Source: Rhizobium mongolense subsp. loessense
Lineage (GTDB): Bacteria; Pseudomonadota; Alphaproteobacteria; Rhizobiales; Rhizobiaceae
NCBI RefSeq assembly: GCF_900099775.1
Contig: NZ_FMTM01000002.1
Coordinates: 372,001-436,000, forward strand
Length of the DNA: 64,000 bases
Direction: 5' to 3'
Shown: piece by piece, positions 25,089 to 34,276 of the stretch
Layout of the letters: each line of letters begins with the position of its first letter
How positions within the stretch are numbered: the stretch's first letter is position 1
Notes under the pieces: model-generated
Seen by the model: the letters and a program-made list of their open reading frames with translations, nothing else
What the model was told of the DNA's origin: nothing
Databases searched by the model: none
Position numbers and translations under genes: made by a program

Positions 25089-26114
25089 TCAGGCAACTTT
25101 CAGCAACCCAATCAGACAAAGACCAAGAGCCGCCAGCGCCAACAGCGACAGCGCCGCCACCGCCAGTACCCGGCTGCCGGTCTGAGCGCTGGACCGAATA
25201 TCGACGGAGAGACCCAAAGCGGCCATGGCGGTGACGGTGAAGGCGGTGGAGGCAGCCGACATCCCGGAAAGCAGCGGGGTCGGGATGACATCCAGGGAGC
25301 GAAGCGCCGCCATGGCTGCAAAACCGATGATGAACCATGGGAGAACATGGCGAAGTTTGACTGGGGAGTCGCCAAGTCGGCGGCCATGAACTGCGCCAAG
25401 CAGAAGGATGACGGGTCCGAGCATCATCACGCGGATCAGTTTGACGAGCGTGCCCACCTGGGTACTGACGGCTCCGGCAGAGGCCGTGGCCGCCAATACT
25501 TGCGGGACCGCATAGGCCGTCAGCCCTGCGAAAACGCCATATTGTACGGCGGTGAGACCAAAGAGCACGTGAAGAACTGGCAGCGTTAGAACTGCAGCGA
25601 CGCCAAGCAGCGCGGTAAAGGCTATTGAGGCCGCGATGTCGTCCGGTTTGGCGCCGATCACGGGCGCTGCGGCGACAATCGCAGAGTTGCCGCAGATTGA
25701 GTTGCCGCAAGCAACCAACGTCGCCAGGCTGGCCGAGAGCCCCAAGAGGCGCCCTATGAGAAAGCTGCCTGCCAAAGACAGAGCAACCAGAATCGCAATT
25801 CCGCCGACAAGCGGCAGTCCAGCCTGCCGGACTGCAGCCACGCTGAGCGACGCGCCCAGCAACACGACCGCAATCTCGAGAAGCGTCTTGGCGGCGAATT
25901 GGATGCCGGGAATGAAACTCTGCGGCAGGCGGACCGAGGAGCGAACGGCAATGCCGACCAGAATGGCAAACACGAGGCTCTCAATCCAATGCGAACCAAA
26001 AATCATCATCTGCAGTTGCTCAACGAAATGCGCAGCGAGTGCGACCGCGGCACAAAGGATGAGTCCTGGCAGGGCTGAAGGAAGCGATAGGGAGCGTGCG
26101 GCTGACGTGAGCAT
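25089..26114 (-). CDS. YeiH/UPF0324 family membrane protein, putative sulfate/sulfonate exporter
   Basis: Predicted 341-residue protein with about nine to ten helices. Family segments are SLVFAILVGIAVRS, FAAKTLLEIAVVLLGASLS, the diagnostic ACGNSICGNSAIVAAAPVI and GTLVKLIRVMMLGPVILL. The family is annotated as putative sulfate exporter; homologues sit in sulfonate-degradation clusters and beside LysR regulators. The gene is 101 bases upstream of the CoA-transferase gene in the same direction and divergent from a LysR gene. If it belongs to the neighbouring pathway, it would hint at a sulfur-containing substrate such as ergothioneine. It also commonly stands alone with LysR. Confidence 0.88.
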   Translation of the reverse strand: MLTSAARSLSLPSALPGLILCAAVALAAHFVEQLQMMIFGSHWIESLVFAILVGIAVRSSVRLPQSFIPGIQFAAKTLLEIAVVLLGASLSVAAVRQAGLPLVGGIAILVALSLAGSFLIGRLLGLSASLATLVACGNSICGNSAIVAAAPVIGAKPDDIAASIAFTALLGVAAVLTLPVLHVLFGLTAVQYGVFAGLTAYAVPQVLAATASAGAVSTQVGTLVKLIRVMMLGPVILLLGAVHGRRLGDSPVKLRHVLPWFIIGFAAMAALRSLDVIPTPLLSGMSAASTAFTVTAMAALGLSVDIRSSAQTGSRVLAVAALSLLALAALGLCLIGLLKVA

Positions 26115-26216
26115 CGGTAGGACCTTGCGGAATGGCTACACTGTCACACACCCGATCATCGACTTCTATTGAATAGTTCCGTAGAGTTCGTTCGGGAAAA
26201 TCGAACGGATGGAATC

Positions 26217-27140
26217 ATGACTTTCGAACAGCTTTCCATTTTCGTCGCTGTTGCGGAACGCGAGCATCTGACCAAGGCGGCCTTCGTGATCGGCCTCACG
26301 CCATCGGCCGTCAGCTCGGCAATCCGCAATCTCGAGGCCTCCTATGGCGTCGAACTTTTCCATCGCGTCGGACGCCGCATAGAGCTCACATATGAAGGTC
26401 GGGTGTTTCTCGGAGAGGCAAAAGCTACGCTCGCCCGTGCGAGGGCCGCAGCCCTCGTCTTGTCCGATCTCGGCGGGTTGCAAAAGGGTGAACTCGTCGT
26501 TTTTGCAAGCCAGACGATCGCGAGCTATTGGCTACCGGCGATGCTGATGCGGTTCAAGATCCGCTACCCGGGCATCGACCTAAAGCTCATGATCGGCAAC
26601 ACGACCACGGTGGCAAGGGCGGTTGTCGATGGATTGGCCGAAGTCGGTTTTGTCGAAGGCGGCGTCGAGGAGCCGGCGCTGTCTTTTCAGTCTCTCGCCG
26701 AGGACGAACTTCTTGTTGTCGTCGGTCCGCGCCATCCTTGGGCAACTGGCAAACCGGTTGCACCAGTGGACCTGGTTTCGGGCACAAAATGGGTCATGCG
26801 AGAAAAGGGGTCCGGAACCCGATCGGCTTTCGAGACCGCGATTTCCAATGCCGGAATAAGCTTTGCAGACCTGGCTGTTGCGCTTGAGCTGCCGTCGAAT
26901 GAGGCGGTCATATCGGCGGCAAGAGAGGGCATCTGTGCGACAGTCGTGTCTGGAGCCGTGGCCGCGCCCCTCTTGGCGCAAGGTCTGCTGGTAAAGGCGC
27001 GCTTCCCTCTGCCGTCCCGCCAATTTGCAATCCTGCGGCATAAACAACGGCACTCTAGTCGTGCCTCGTTGGCGCTGGAAACGATTTGCCGCGAAGATAA
27101 AGCTGGCGAAATCCAAAGTTGGGAGGACTGGACGCTCTAG
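26217..27140 (+). CDS. LysR-family transcriptional regulator (YeiE/CysB-like)
   Basis: Predicted 307-residue regulator. The helix-turn-helix (LTKAAFVIGLTPSAVSSAIR) lies at the N-terminus and the substrate domain follows (FASQTIASYWLPAMLMRF, VARAVVDGLAEVGFVEGG). The start at 26217 (MTFEQLSIF) is the normal LysR opening; the upstream ATG-less extension to 26169 is not needed. It is divergent from the YeiH-type exporter gene with a 102-base gap, the usual arrangement in which LysR controls its neighbour. YeiE-type regulators have been linked with sulfur/sulfite response in enteric bacteria; here this is by analogy only. Confidence 0.92.
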   Translation: MTFEQLSIFVAVAEREHLTKAAFVIGLTPSAVSSAIRNLEASYGVELFHRVGRRIELTYEGRVFLGEAKATLARARAAALVLSDLGGLQKGELVVFASQTIASYWLPAMLMRFKIRYPGIDLKLMIGNTTTVARAVVDGLAEVGFVEGGVEEPALSFQSLAEDELLVVVGPRHPWATGKPVAPVDLVSGTKWVMREKGSGTRSAFETAISNAGISFADLAVALELPSNEAVISAAREGICATVVSGAVAAPLLAQGLLVKARFPLPSRQFAILRHKQRHSSRASLALETICREDKAGEIQSWEDWTL

Positions 27141-27266
27141 CGCATTGAACATCGATGAAAGCGCTATCACGGACCGTCTCGGCAGTATCCTGACTTTCTT
27201 CACGGTTGAGAAAATTTCACTATGGCGATAGGATGTCCGGGGAGAGGAAAACGCGAAAGGTCATCC

Positions 27267-27953
27267 ATGAAGGCCAAGCCCGATGACAAATTGAGCCAAG
27301 CGGAGCAGCCGCACGGGAACCGGATCGCCCTTTCCCAGGATCCGCATGCTGTCCGCGAACCGAAGGAAAACAACCTCGAAATGGCGATCGGCCACGAGGT
27401 TCGCGCCTATCGCAAGAGGCTCGGCATCACGGTCACCGATCTTGCTGCCGCAACCGGCATTTCACTCGGCATGCTCTCGAAGATCGAAAACGGCAATATC
27501 TCGGCATCGCTCACTACGCTGCAATCTCTTTCCCGCGCCCTCGGCGTGCCCCTTACCGCCTTCTTCCGGCGTTACGAGGAGCCGCATAATGCTGTCTTCG
27601 TCAAAGCCGGCCAAGGCATCGAGCTCGAGCGGCGCGGCACGCGGGCGGGACATCAATATAATCTGCTCGGACATATCGACAACAATTCCAGCGGCGTTAT
27701 CGTCGAACCCTATCTCATCACGCTGACGGCCGATTCCGACGTCTTCCCGACATTTCAACATGAGGGCATGGAATTTCTGTACATGCTGGAAGGTGAAGTC
27801 GTGTATCGCCACGGCGACCAGCTTTTTCCGATGCAGCCGGGCGACAGCCTGTTCTTTGACGCCGATGCGCCGCACGGGCCGGAAGTGCTGGTCAAACTGC
27901 CGAGTCGCTACCTCTCAATCATCTGTTATCCTCAGCGTGGCAAGACGGAATAG
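27267..27953 (+). CDS. XRE-family regulator with C-terminal cupin domain
   Basis: Predicted 228-residue protein. A charged N-terminal leader of about 30 residues precedes a helix-turn-helix domain (ITVTDLAAATGISLGMLSKIEN). A cupin sensor domain follows (EGMEFLYMLEGEVVYRHGD, with AGDSLFFDADAPHG-like second motif). Such MerR-like small-molecule XRE-cupin factors usually sit next to the catabolic genes they control. It is the gene directly before the dmm cluster (436 bases) and the best local candidate for its regulator. The ATG at 27267 is preferred to 27222 because the extra 15 residues are low-complexity basic and GAAAGG lies nearer to the former. Confidence 0.9.
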   Translation: MKAKPDDKLSQAEQPHGNRIALSQDPHAVREPKENNLEMAIGHEVRAYRKRLGITVTDLAAATGISLGMLSKIENGNISASLTTLQSLSRALGVPLTAFFRRYEEPHNAVFVKAGQGIELERRGTRAGHQYNLLGHIDNNSSGVIVEPYLITLTADSDVFPTFQHEGMEFLYMLEGEVVYRHGDQLFPMQPGDSLFFDADAPHGPEVLVKLPSRYLSIICYPQRGKTE

Positions 27954-28389
27954 GTTGCTCCAAAAGAACAAACTATTCTTACAAGTTGACCACAAAGGCC
28001 CGCTGGTCCTTTCCGAACGCGAACGAAATCCCGTCCCCCCGGGCAAGCCCTGGCAGCTACGAGCCAAGCCGGTTTCGCCGCGGCTGTCGACGCCCGGCAT
28101 CAACGCTGCTGGCGCACCGGACAAGGGCCAAGGCCCCGGTTCGTCGGTGACCTCGCCGTCGAGAGAGATCCCTCAACGGTCGCAAGCACCATCACCCGCT
28201 TCCAGACAGCCTCGGACCGGTGACCATCGCCATGCTGATGGCCAACATTGTCATCGCGGCCCAACGCGCGGTGGGGCAGACGCCGCTGAAGATTTGAAGG
28301 AATCCCTGCTCAGGCAGGCTTGCCACGACGCAAAAGACGAATATAGTGAGGAAACAAATATTCCGTAGAAGAAATAAAAGGGAACGAGA
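27954..28389. other. 436-base spacer before the dmm cluster, with a possible gene tail
   Basis: No complete gene. At 28211-28297 a plus-strand frame of 28 codons ([20 protein letters not shown], ending LKI) reads like the C-terminal end of a gene with normal codon use. Upstream frames are broken, so this may be a decayed remnant. The dmm promoter must lie in the last part; no convincing operator was found. Confidence 0.3.
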
Positions 28390-29523
28390 ATGGCTTTATC
28401 TTGGCGTTTCTCCGCCTTGGCGGATCGGCATCGCGCTCTCGGATCGAAGCTTGAGGACTGGAGCGGAATGGGAACCGCCTGGACCTATGAAAAGGACATG
28501 TCGGAAGAGCACGTCGCCGTCCGCACCAAGGCCGGCATCATGGATGTCTCCGGCTTGAAGAAGGTGCATCTGGTCGGCCCCCATGCCATCGCCGTGCTTG
28601 ACTACGTCACGACCCGCGACATGACGAAGATCTACCCCGGACGCTCGGTCTATGCCACGATGCTAAATGATCGCGGTCATTTCACCGACGATTGCATCGT
28701 CTACCGCACAGGCCCGAATTCCTGGATGCTGGTGCATGGCTCCGGGTCCGGTCACGAGGAGGTCGTCAAGCAGGCGGCTGGCCGCAATTGTGCAGTGCTG
28801 TTCGACGACGATCTGCATGACCTCTCGCTCCAGGGACCTTTGGCGGTCGACTACCTCGCCAAATATGTGCCTGGTATCCGCGACCTCAAATATTTCCATC
28901 ACGTGCAAGCGACGCTCTTCGGCGCTCCGGTGATGATCTCGCGCACCGGCTATACCGGTGAGCGTGGCTACGAGATCTTCGTGCGCGGCCAGGATGCCGT
29001 CATGGTCTGGGACCGGATCGTCGAAGAGGGCAAAGAAATGGGCATTGTTCCCTGCTGCTTCAGCGTGCTCGACATGCTGCGAGTCGAAAGCTATCTGCTC
29101 TTCTATCCCTATGACAATTCGCAGATGTATCCCTTTGCCGACCAGCCGCCCGGCGACAGCCTCTGGGAACTTGGCCTCGATTTTACCGTCAGTCCCGGCA
29201 AGACCGGCTTCCGCGGTGCCGAGGAGCACGCGCGCCTCAAAGGCAAGGAACGCTTCAAGATCTTCGGCATGCTGATCGATACCGATGGCCCGGCTGATCT
29301 TGGCGATGAGGTGTGGGCCGACGGCAAAAGAGTCGGCATCATCACATGCCCTAGCTATTCGTCGCTGACGAAGAAATCTATGGCGATCGCTCGCCTCGAT
29401 GTCGACAAGGCTGTTCATGGCACGGAGCTCGAAGTGCGCGGCAAGAGCGTGAAGGCCATGGCCAGCGCGCATACGCTTCCCTTTGACGATCCGGAAAAGA
29501 AGAAGCGAACCGCCTTGGGTTAG
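28390..29523 (+). CDS. dmmD: DmmD-like protein, GcvT family, tetrahydrofolate-dependent
   Basis: Predicted 377-residue protein of the aminomethyltransferase (GcvT/DMGDH C-terminal) fold: GIMDVSGLKKVHLVGPHA, DYVTTRDM, ISRTGYTGERGYEIFV and the C-terminal barrel VGIITCPSYSSLTKKSMAIARL. It lacks any oxidase or lipoate-type partner. In Ruegeria pomeroyi dmmD is needed for growth on methylated amines alongside dmmABC. The likely role is capture of formaldehyde released on demethylation as methylene-tetrahydrofolate. It opens a five-gene run (dmmD, A, B, C, tmm) with gaps of 10, -4, 30 and 50 bases. Confidence 0.85.
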   Translation: MALSWRFSALADRHRALGSKLEDWSGMGTAWTYEKDMSEEHVAVRTKAGIMDVSGLKKVHLVGPHAIAVLDYVTTRDMTKIYPGRSVYATMLNDRGHFTDDCIVYRTGPNSWMLVHGSGSGHEEVVKQAAGRNCAVLFDDDLHDLSLQGPLAVDYLAKYVPGIRDLKYFHHVQATLFGAPVMISRTGYTGERGYEIFVRGQDAVMVWDRIVEEGKEMGIVPCCFSVLDMLRVESYLLFYPYDNSQMYPFADQPPGDSLWELGLDFTVSPGKTGFRGAEEHARLKGKERFKIFGMLIDTDGPADLGDEVWADGKRVGIITCPSYSSLTKKSMAIARLDVDKAVHGTELEVRGKSVKAMASAHTLPFDDPEKKKRTALG

Positions 29524-29533
29524 GGAGCGCGCC

Positions 29534-30139
29534 ATGCTCGTTGCAGGCATCAAGAGCCGTCCGGTCTACAAAGGTCTGACCATCGAGCCGCATGCCAAGC
29601 GGCATATCTTCGCGCTCGAGGGTGAGGGTGCGACGGCGCTCACCGACCAGAAACCGGCCCTCGACGAAACGATCCTGTCACGGAGCGAAATCCTCTATGT
29701 CACGTCCGGGTCGAAGGGCAAGGGCCATGACACAGCGCTACTCGAGCTTGGCACAGATGTCTTCTGGACGTCGCCGACGATTGCGACGCTCCTCTTCCGC
29801 CTGAAGGGATTGCTGGCAAGCGCCCACATGGGCATTCGCCTCTATATCGCTGGAACAGAAGGTTTCATCGGACAGGCCATGACGGTGGGGCTCGAACATG
29901 GCATGGATTACGCCTCGATCATCACCGAACATCGCGGCTCGCTGGCACGGCGTGTCCAGTGCGTGCATTGCAAAGGGATCACTGACGACGTGACTGTCAG
30001 CCCTTTCACCTGCAGCCATTGCCGACTGATGCTTCTCGTGCGTGATCATTATTCGCGACGGCTCGGTGCCTTTCAGGGCGTCAACATCGATGCGGAAGAG
30101 CCGGGCAGCGCGCCCGATCCTGAGGAGTTGTTCCTTTGA
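29534..30139 (+). CDS. dmmA: Dimethylamine monooxygenase subunit DmmA-like
   Basis: Predicted 201-residue cytoplasmic protein. The N-terminal part is alpha/beta (KPALDETILSRSEILYVTSG). The C-terminal part carries two CxxC pairs, C143-x2-C146 and C160-x2-C163 (RVQCVHCK, FTCSHCR), likely a zinc or iron site. This matches the small subunit of dimethylamine monooxygenase. The ATG at 29534 follows AGGGAG and starts 10 bases after dmmD. Its stop overlaps the TTG start of dmmB. The enzyme converts dimethylamine to methylamine and formaldehyde with O2 and NAD(P)H. Confidence 0.82.
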   Translation: MLVAGIKSRPVYKGLTIEPHAKRHIFALEGEGATALTDQKPALDETILSRSEILYVTSGSKGKGHDTALLELGTDVFWTSPTIATLLFRLKGLLASAHMGIRLYIAGTEGFIGQAMTVGLEHGMDYASIITEHRGSLARRVQCVHCKGITDDVTVSPFTCSHCRLMLLVRDHYSRRLGAFQGVNIDAEEPGSAPDPEELFL

Positions 30140-31101
30140 GCGGTGGTACTGAAGTTCCCGTTCGCGTGACGAAGGTGACGCCGGTTGCCGAGCGCATCAA
30201 GCGCTTCCGCTTCGAGCGGCTGGACGGCAAGCCGATGCCATATTTCTCAGGCGGTGCGCATATCATTGTTTCGATGAATGATGATGGCCACCTGCGTCGC
30301 AATGCCTATTCGCTGATGTCGCCGCCGCATGATTGCGCGGCCTATGAGATCAGTGTCCTGCATGTCGAAGATTCGCGGGGCGGCTCCACCTTCATGCATG
30401 AGAAGGTCAAGGAAGGCGACAATCTGAAGGTCAGCTATCCGGTCAACCTTTTCCAGCCGGATTGGCGGGCCCGCAAGCATCTGCTGATCGCCGGCGGTAT
30501 CGGCATCACCCCCTTCATCGCCATGATGGAGCAGTTCACCCGCGAAGGCGTCAAGTTCGAGCTGCATTATGCCGTGCGCACGCGCGATCGCGGTGCCTAT
30601 TGGAAGGAACTGGCCGAGCGCTACGGCTCGCAACGGATCAAGATCTATTGCGACGCCGAAGGCATAACGATGCCGCTCGGCCGTCTGCTCGACAGCCAAC
30701 CGCTCGGCACGCATCTTTACGTCTGCGGCCCATCGGGGATGATCGACGGCGTTTTAAGGGCCGGGATAGAGGCCGGCTGGCCGGAGCAGAACCTACATTC
30801 GGAGCGCTTCCTTTCCTCGTTGCCGGGAAAGCCCTTCACCGTCGAGCTCGTGCGCTCCGGCAAGACCGTGAGGGTTGGCCATCACGAAAGCATGCTGGAG
30901 GCCATCGAAGCGGCGGGCGTCGATGCGTCTTTCCTATGTCGAGGTGGTGCCTGTGGTCAGTGCGAGACGAGGGTCGTCACCTGCGATGGCAAGCTGCTGC
31001 ATCACGACGTCTACCTGAACGATGAGGAAAAAGCAGCCGGCCGCAAGGTGATGATCTGCGTCTCCCGCTTCGAGGGGAAAACGCTGCATCTCGACCTCTA
31101 A
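30136..31101 (+). CDS. dmmB: Dimethylamine monooxygenase reductase subunit DmmB-like (PDR/VanB family)
   Basis: Predicted 321-residue flavo-iron-sulfur reductase. An FMN/FAD domain comes first (RRNAYSLMSPP, residues 54-64, flavin loop). The NAD domain contains LLIAGGIGITPFIAM and YVCGPSGM. A plant-type 2Fe-2S domain is at the end, with C268, C273, C276 and C308 (LCRGGACGQC). It moves electrons from NAD(P)H to the oxygenase. The start is a rare TTG at 30136 that overlaps the dmmA stop (TTGA), so translation is coupled. No other upstream start in this frame is likely. Confidence 0.9.
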   Translation: MSGGTEVPVRVTKVTPVAERIKRFRFERLDGKPMPYFSGGAHIIVSMNDDGHLRRNAYSLMSPPHDCAAYEISVLHVEDSRGGSTFMHEKVKEGDNLKVSYPVNLFQPDWRARKHLLIAGGIGITPFIAMMEQFTREGVKFELHYAVRTRDRGAYWKELAERYGSQRIKIYCDAEGITMPLGRLLDSQPLGTHLYVCGPSGMIDGVLRAGIEAGWPEQNLHSERFLSSLPGKPFTVELVRSGKTVRVGHHESMLEAIEAAGVDASFLCRGGACGQCETRVVTCDGKLLHHDVYLNDEEKAAGRKVMICVSRFEGKTLHLDL

Positions 31102-31131
31102 TGGCCCTGAAAGCGGAACAAGGAGAACGAC

Positions 31132-32172
31132 ATGGCAATCGCCTTCAAGCAGGAAAGTTTCCGCGACGATTTCAGCTACCGGAACAGCCCGGAGAACATC
31201 AGCCGGTTCCCGTTTCCCTTCGATCGCGACGAGTACATGTATTCCGTCAACATGGAGCCGCACGTGCGCGGCAGACCGGGGACGGTCTTCGAAAACCTGA
31301 TTGACGTCGATGAGCATTACGTCGCAGAGATGCATGACCGTATGCTGGTGCTGAAGGAGGATCCGCTCCGCTACCAGGCCCTCCCCCATATGATGACCGC
31401 GCAGTGGGATGCGCTCGAGCTTCTGATGGAAGAGCAGGCAGCTGGCTATCCCGAGCATTTCACCCTCACGAGGAATGGCGACGAGTGGCGCTGGATCAAC
31501 CGGCCGCTCGGCATCGACGACACCTTCACCTTCGGCGATGTCTCGACGCTGCCGTACGAGCCCTTCGAATATATCACGCGGCAGGCGCAGGGTGATTTTT
31601 GCATCGTAGACCAGCGCCACGGCAATCTTTGGATGGATGCCGGGATGGTGACGACCCAGGCCGACTGGTCGCTCGATTTCGACATAGGCATGAATTTCAT
31701 GGAGTGGCACGGACCCGTGCCACTCGCCCACCAGATCGGCGTCTTCGACCGAGCGTTAAAATTCCTCCTGAACCTGCAGCAGGGAAAGCCGACGCGCCGA
31801 TTCAACTGGACGATGACGATCAATCCACGGCTCGATACCAGCCCAGAAAACTACCACAAATGGGGGCCGGATCGCACGACCGTGACACCAGAAAATGTTG
31901 GCGAGAAGGTGCATCTGCGCGTCGAGCTGCAGAGCCTGTGGCGCCTGCCGCGTTCGAACGCCATCCTCTTCGTCATCCGCTGCTACCTCATGAACATGGG
32001 CGAGCTGGTCACCGTGCCGAAATGGGCGCGACGCATGCCACGCGTGCTGAGAACCTTGCCGCCGGAACTCATCGACTACAAGGGGCTCACCCGCTACCGC
32101 GAGGACACGATCAACTGGCTTTCGAAATATGACGACGGGGCGCCCACCAGCCCCGGCATCTTCCCGGATTAA
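31132..32172 (+). CDS. dmmC: Dimethylamine monooxygenase heme subunit DmmC-like (DUF3445 family)
   Basis: Predicted 346-residue protein of the heme-dependent oxidative N-demethylase (DUF3445) family. Recognisable segments are [36 protein letters not shown] and [18 protein letters not shown] with QTLWRLP-like consensus. It has no signal peptide. In R. pomeroyi this subunit forms the catalytic part of dimethylamine monooxygenase with the reductase encoded by the neighbouring gene. A strong ribosome site (AAGGAG) sits 7 bases before the ATG. The gene follows dmmB by 30 bases. Confidence 0.88.
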   Translation: MAIAFKQESFRDDFSYRNSPENISRFPFPFDRDEYMYSVNMEPHVRGRPGTVFENLIDVDEHYVAEMHDRMLVLKEDPLRYQALPHMMTAQWDALELLMEEQAAGYPEHFTLTRNGDEWRWINRPLGIDDTFTFGDVSTLPYEPFEYITRQAQGDFCIVDQRHGNLWMDAGMVTTQADWSLDFDIGMNFMEWHGPVPLAHQIGVFDRALKFLLNLQQGKPTRRFNWTMTINPRLDTSPENYHKWGPDRTTVTPENVGEKVHLRVELQSLWRLPRSNAILFVIRCYLMNMGELVTVPKWARRMPRVLRTLPPELIDYKGLTRYREDTINWLSKYDDGAPTSPGIFPD

Positions 32173-32222
32173 CGCGCGACGATGCGCCGAAGCAATGCAA
32201 TATATCAAGAGGGGAATTCTTC

Positions 32223-33560
32223 ATGACAAAAGTTGCCGTTATCGGCGCCGGTCCCTCGGGACTGGCACAGTTGCGCGCCTTTCAATCGGCCGCCCAGAAG
32301 GGCGCTGAAATCCCGGAGATCGTCTGCTATGAAAAGCAGGCAGATTGGGGCGGGCTTTGGAATTACACCTGGCGCACGGGGCTTGACGAATATGGCGAGC
32401 CTGTCCACGGCAGCATGTATCGCTACCTCTGGTCGAACGGACCGAAGGAGTGCCTGGAATTCGCCGATTATTCCTTTGAGGAGCATTTCGGCAAACCGAT
32501 CGCCTCCTATCCTCCGCGCGCGGTGCTTTGGGATTACATCAAGGGCCGTGTCGAAAAGGCGAATGTACGCCATTGGGTGCGCTTCAGCACGCCCGTGCGC
32601 ATGGTGCGCTTCGACGAGGAGACGAAGAAATTCACGGTGACGGCCCACAACCGCATCGAGGACCGCATGTATGACGAGGAATTCGATTATGTCGTGGTTG
32701 CGACCGGTCATTTCTCGACGCCGAACGTTCCCTATTTTGAGGGTGTCAGGACCTTCAACGGCCGTGTCTTACATGCGCACGACTTTCGTGACGCGCTGGA
32801 ATTCAAGGGCAAGGACATCCTTATCGTCGGCCGTAGCTATTCGGCCGAGGATATTGGTTCGCAATGCTGGAAATACGGCGCCAGGTCGGTAACGACGAGC
32901 TACCGGTCGAAACCCATGGGCTTCAAATGGCCGGAGAATTTCGAGGAGCGGCCGCTCTTGACCCGGCTCGAAAACAAGACTGCGCATTTTCTCGACGGCT
33001 CAATGAAGGAAGTCGATGCGCTGATCCTCTGCACCGGCTACCAGCACCACTTTCCGTTTCTGCCGGACGAGTTACGGCTGAGGACTGCCAACCGGCTCTG
33101 GGCAGACGGCCTCTACAAGGGCGTTATTTTCGACAAGAACCCCCAGCTCTTCTACATCGGCATGCAGGACCAGTTCTACACCTTCAACATGTTCGACGTA
33201 CAAGCCTGGTGGGCGCGCGACGTCATGATGGGCCGCATCAAGCTGCCGCCGGAAGAAGAACTAAAGGCTAATTTCGACATGTGGCGTGCCCGCGAGGAGA
33301 CGCTCGAAGATGCCGAGCAGATGATCTGGTATCAGGGTGACTATGTGAAAGAGCTGCTCGGCGAGACCGATTACCCGAGCTTCGACATCGAAGGCACGAA
33401 TAGAACCTTCATGGAATGGGAACACCATAAGGCGGAAAATATCATGGGCTTTCGTGATCACGCCTATCGATCACTAATGACCGGCAATATGTCGCCGAGG
33501 CACCATACGCCCTGGGTCGAAGCTCTCGACGATTCGATGGAAGAGTATCTGCGCAACTGA
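32223..33560 (+). CDS. tmm: Trimethylamine monooxygenase (flavin-containing monooxygenase)
   Basis: Predicted 445-residue cytoplasmic FMO, the usual length for bacterial Tmm. FAD-binding GAGPSG is at residues 8-13. The FMO fingerprint [11 protein letters not shown] (FxGxxxHxxxF) lies near residue 178, and the NADPH-binding [10 protein letters not shown] near residue 204. The late segment [14 protein letters not shown] is conserved. It oxidises trimethylamine to TMAO, and in related enzymes also dimethylamine and sulfides, with NADPH and O2. Position directly after dmmC (50 bases) and convergent with tdm makes this assignment much stronger than FMO similarity alone. Confidence 0.92.
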   Translation: MTKVAVIGAGPSGLAQLRAFQSAAQKGAEIPEIVCYEKQADWGGLWNYTWRTGLDEYGEPVHGSMYRYLWSNGPKECLEFADYSFEEHFGKPIASYPPRAVLWDYIKGRVEKANVRHWVRFSTPVRMVRFDEETKKFTVTAHNRIEDRMYDEEFDYVVVATGHFSTPNVPYFEGVRTFNGRVLHAHDFRDALEFKGKDILIVGRSYSAEDIGSQCWKYGARSVTTSYRSKPMGFKWPENFEERPLLTRLENKTAHFLDGSMKEVDALILCTGYQHHFPFLPDELRLRTANRLWADGLYKGVIFDKNPQLFYIGMQDQFYTFNMFDVQAWWARDVMMGRIKLPPEEELKANFDMWRAREETLEDAEQMIWYQGDYVKELLGETDYPSFDIEGTNRTFMEWEHHKAENIMGFRDHAYRSLMTGNMSPRHHTPWVEALDDSMEEYLRN

Positions 33561-33673
33561 AGCATTCCAAGTCCTCCCTCAACCGCGAAAAGATCGTTCA
33601 TCGCAACCCTTTCGTCGTTTTTTGAAATGAGACGAAGCAATTTCACCTGCAACTCACTTCGAACGTGGCCTTG

Positions 33674-34273
33674 ATGGATTTTCAAACGAGCATTCTTAGC
33701 CGCATGAGCGGATTTCTCTACCGCTGCCGTGCCGACGAAAACTACACTATGCTGGAGATGACGAACGGCATCGAGCGCATCTTCGGCCATCCCGCGGACG
33801 AGATCATCGGCAACCGGACGCGGACCTTCACCTCCATCATGTGTGAGGAGGATGTGCCGATCATGGATCAGGTCGTCGGCCTGGCGCTCGCACGGCGTAC
33901 CGACTGGACGATGGAGTACCGGATCCGCCATCGGGAGGGGAATTTCATCTGGGTGACGGAAACCGGCGGCGGTGTTTGGGACGAGAATGGCGAATTGCTC
34001 TACCTCGAAGGCAGCATCATAAACATTGAGTCCCTTTACCAGCGTATCGACGAGCAGACGGCTGGTATGCGCGTCACGGCGTCGAAAACCAATGAGATCC
34101 TGCAATCACTGCGCTACTTGAAACTGCTCGCCGTCAATGCTGGCATCGAGGCAGCACGTGCCGGTACGGCAGGGTCAGGCTTTGCAGTGCTTGCAGCCGA
34201 AATGCGCGCGCTTGCCAACGCCTCTGAAGAGGCCGCCCGCGCGATCTCGAACGCCCAGCTCAAGTCGAGCTGA
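33674..34273 (+). CDS. Soluble PAS-domain protein with a short methyl-accepting chemoreceptor tip
   Basis: Predicted 199-residue protein. A PAS domain (about residues 12-125) has EMTNGIERIFGHPADEIIG and WTMEYRIRHREGNFIWVTET. A short helical part follows, containing the chemoreceptor hairpin tip (LKLLAVNAGIEAARAG, then GFAVLAAEMRALANAS). It ends at the tip, so the long signalling coiled coil, membrane segments and HAMP are absent. Length is about a third of a normal receptor. The signalling tip is conserved enough for CheW/CheA contact to be possible but unproven. It follows tmm by 113 bases and converges on tdm (3-base gap), suggesting sensing linked to methylated amines or redox state. GTG at 33665 is an alternative start. 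Confidence 0.8.
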   Translation: MDFQTSILSRMSGFLYRCRADENYTMLEMTNGIERIFGHPADEIIGNRTRTFTSIMCEEDVPIMDQVVGLALARRTDWTMEYRIRHREGNFIWVTETGGGVWDENGELLYLEGSIINIESLYQRIDEQTAGMRVTASKTNEILQSLRYLKLLAVNAGIEAARAGTAGSGFAVLAAEMRALANASEEAARAISNAQLKSS

Positions 34274-34276
34274 AGT

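Noticed and set aside
24988..25710. N-terminal extension of the CoA-transferase frame
   Set aside because: It is antisense to the YeiH-family exporter gene, has no family match, and the CoA-transferase start at 24987 gives the normal N-terminus.
28390..29523. Call as glycine-cleavage T protein (gcvT) or DMSP demethylase (dmdA)
   Set aside because: No gcvH or gcvP lies nearby, and the gene is in a tight run with dmmABC and tmm, so DmmD fits better; DMSP demethylase cannot be fully excluded by sequence alone.
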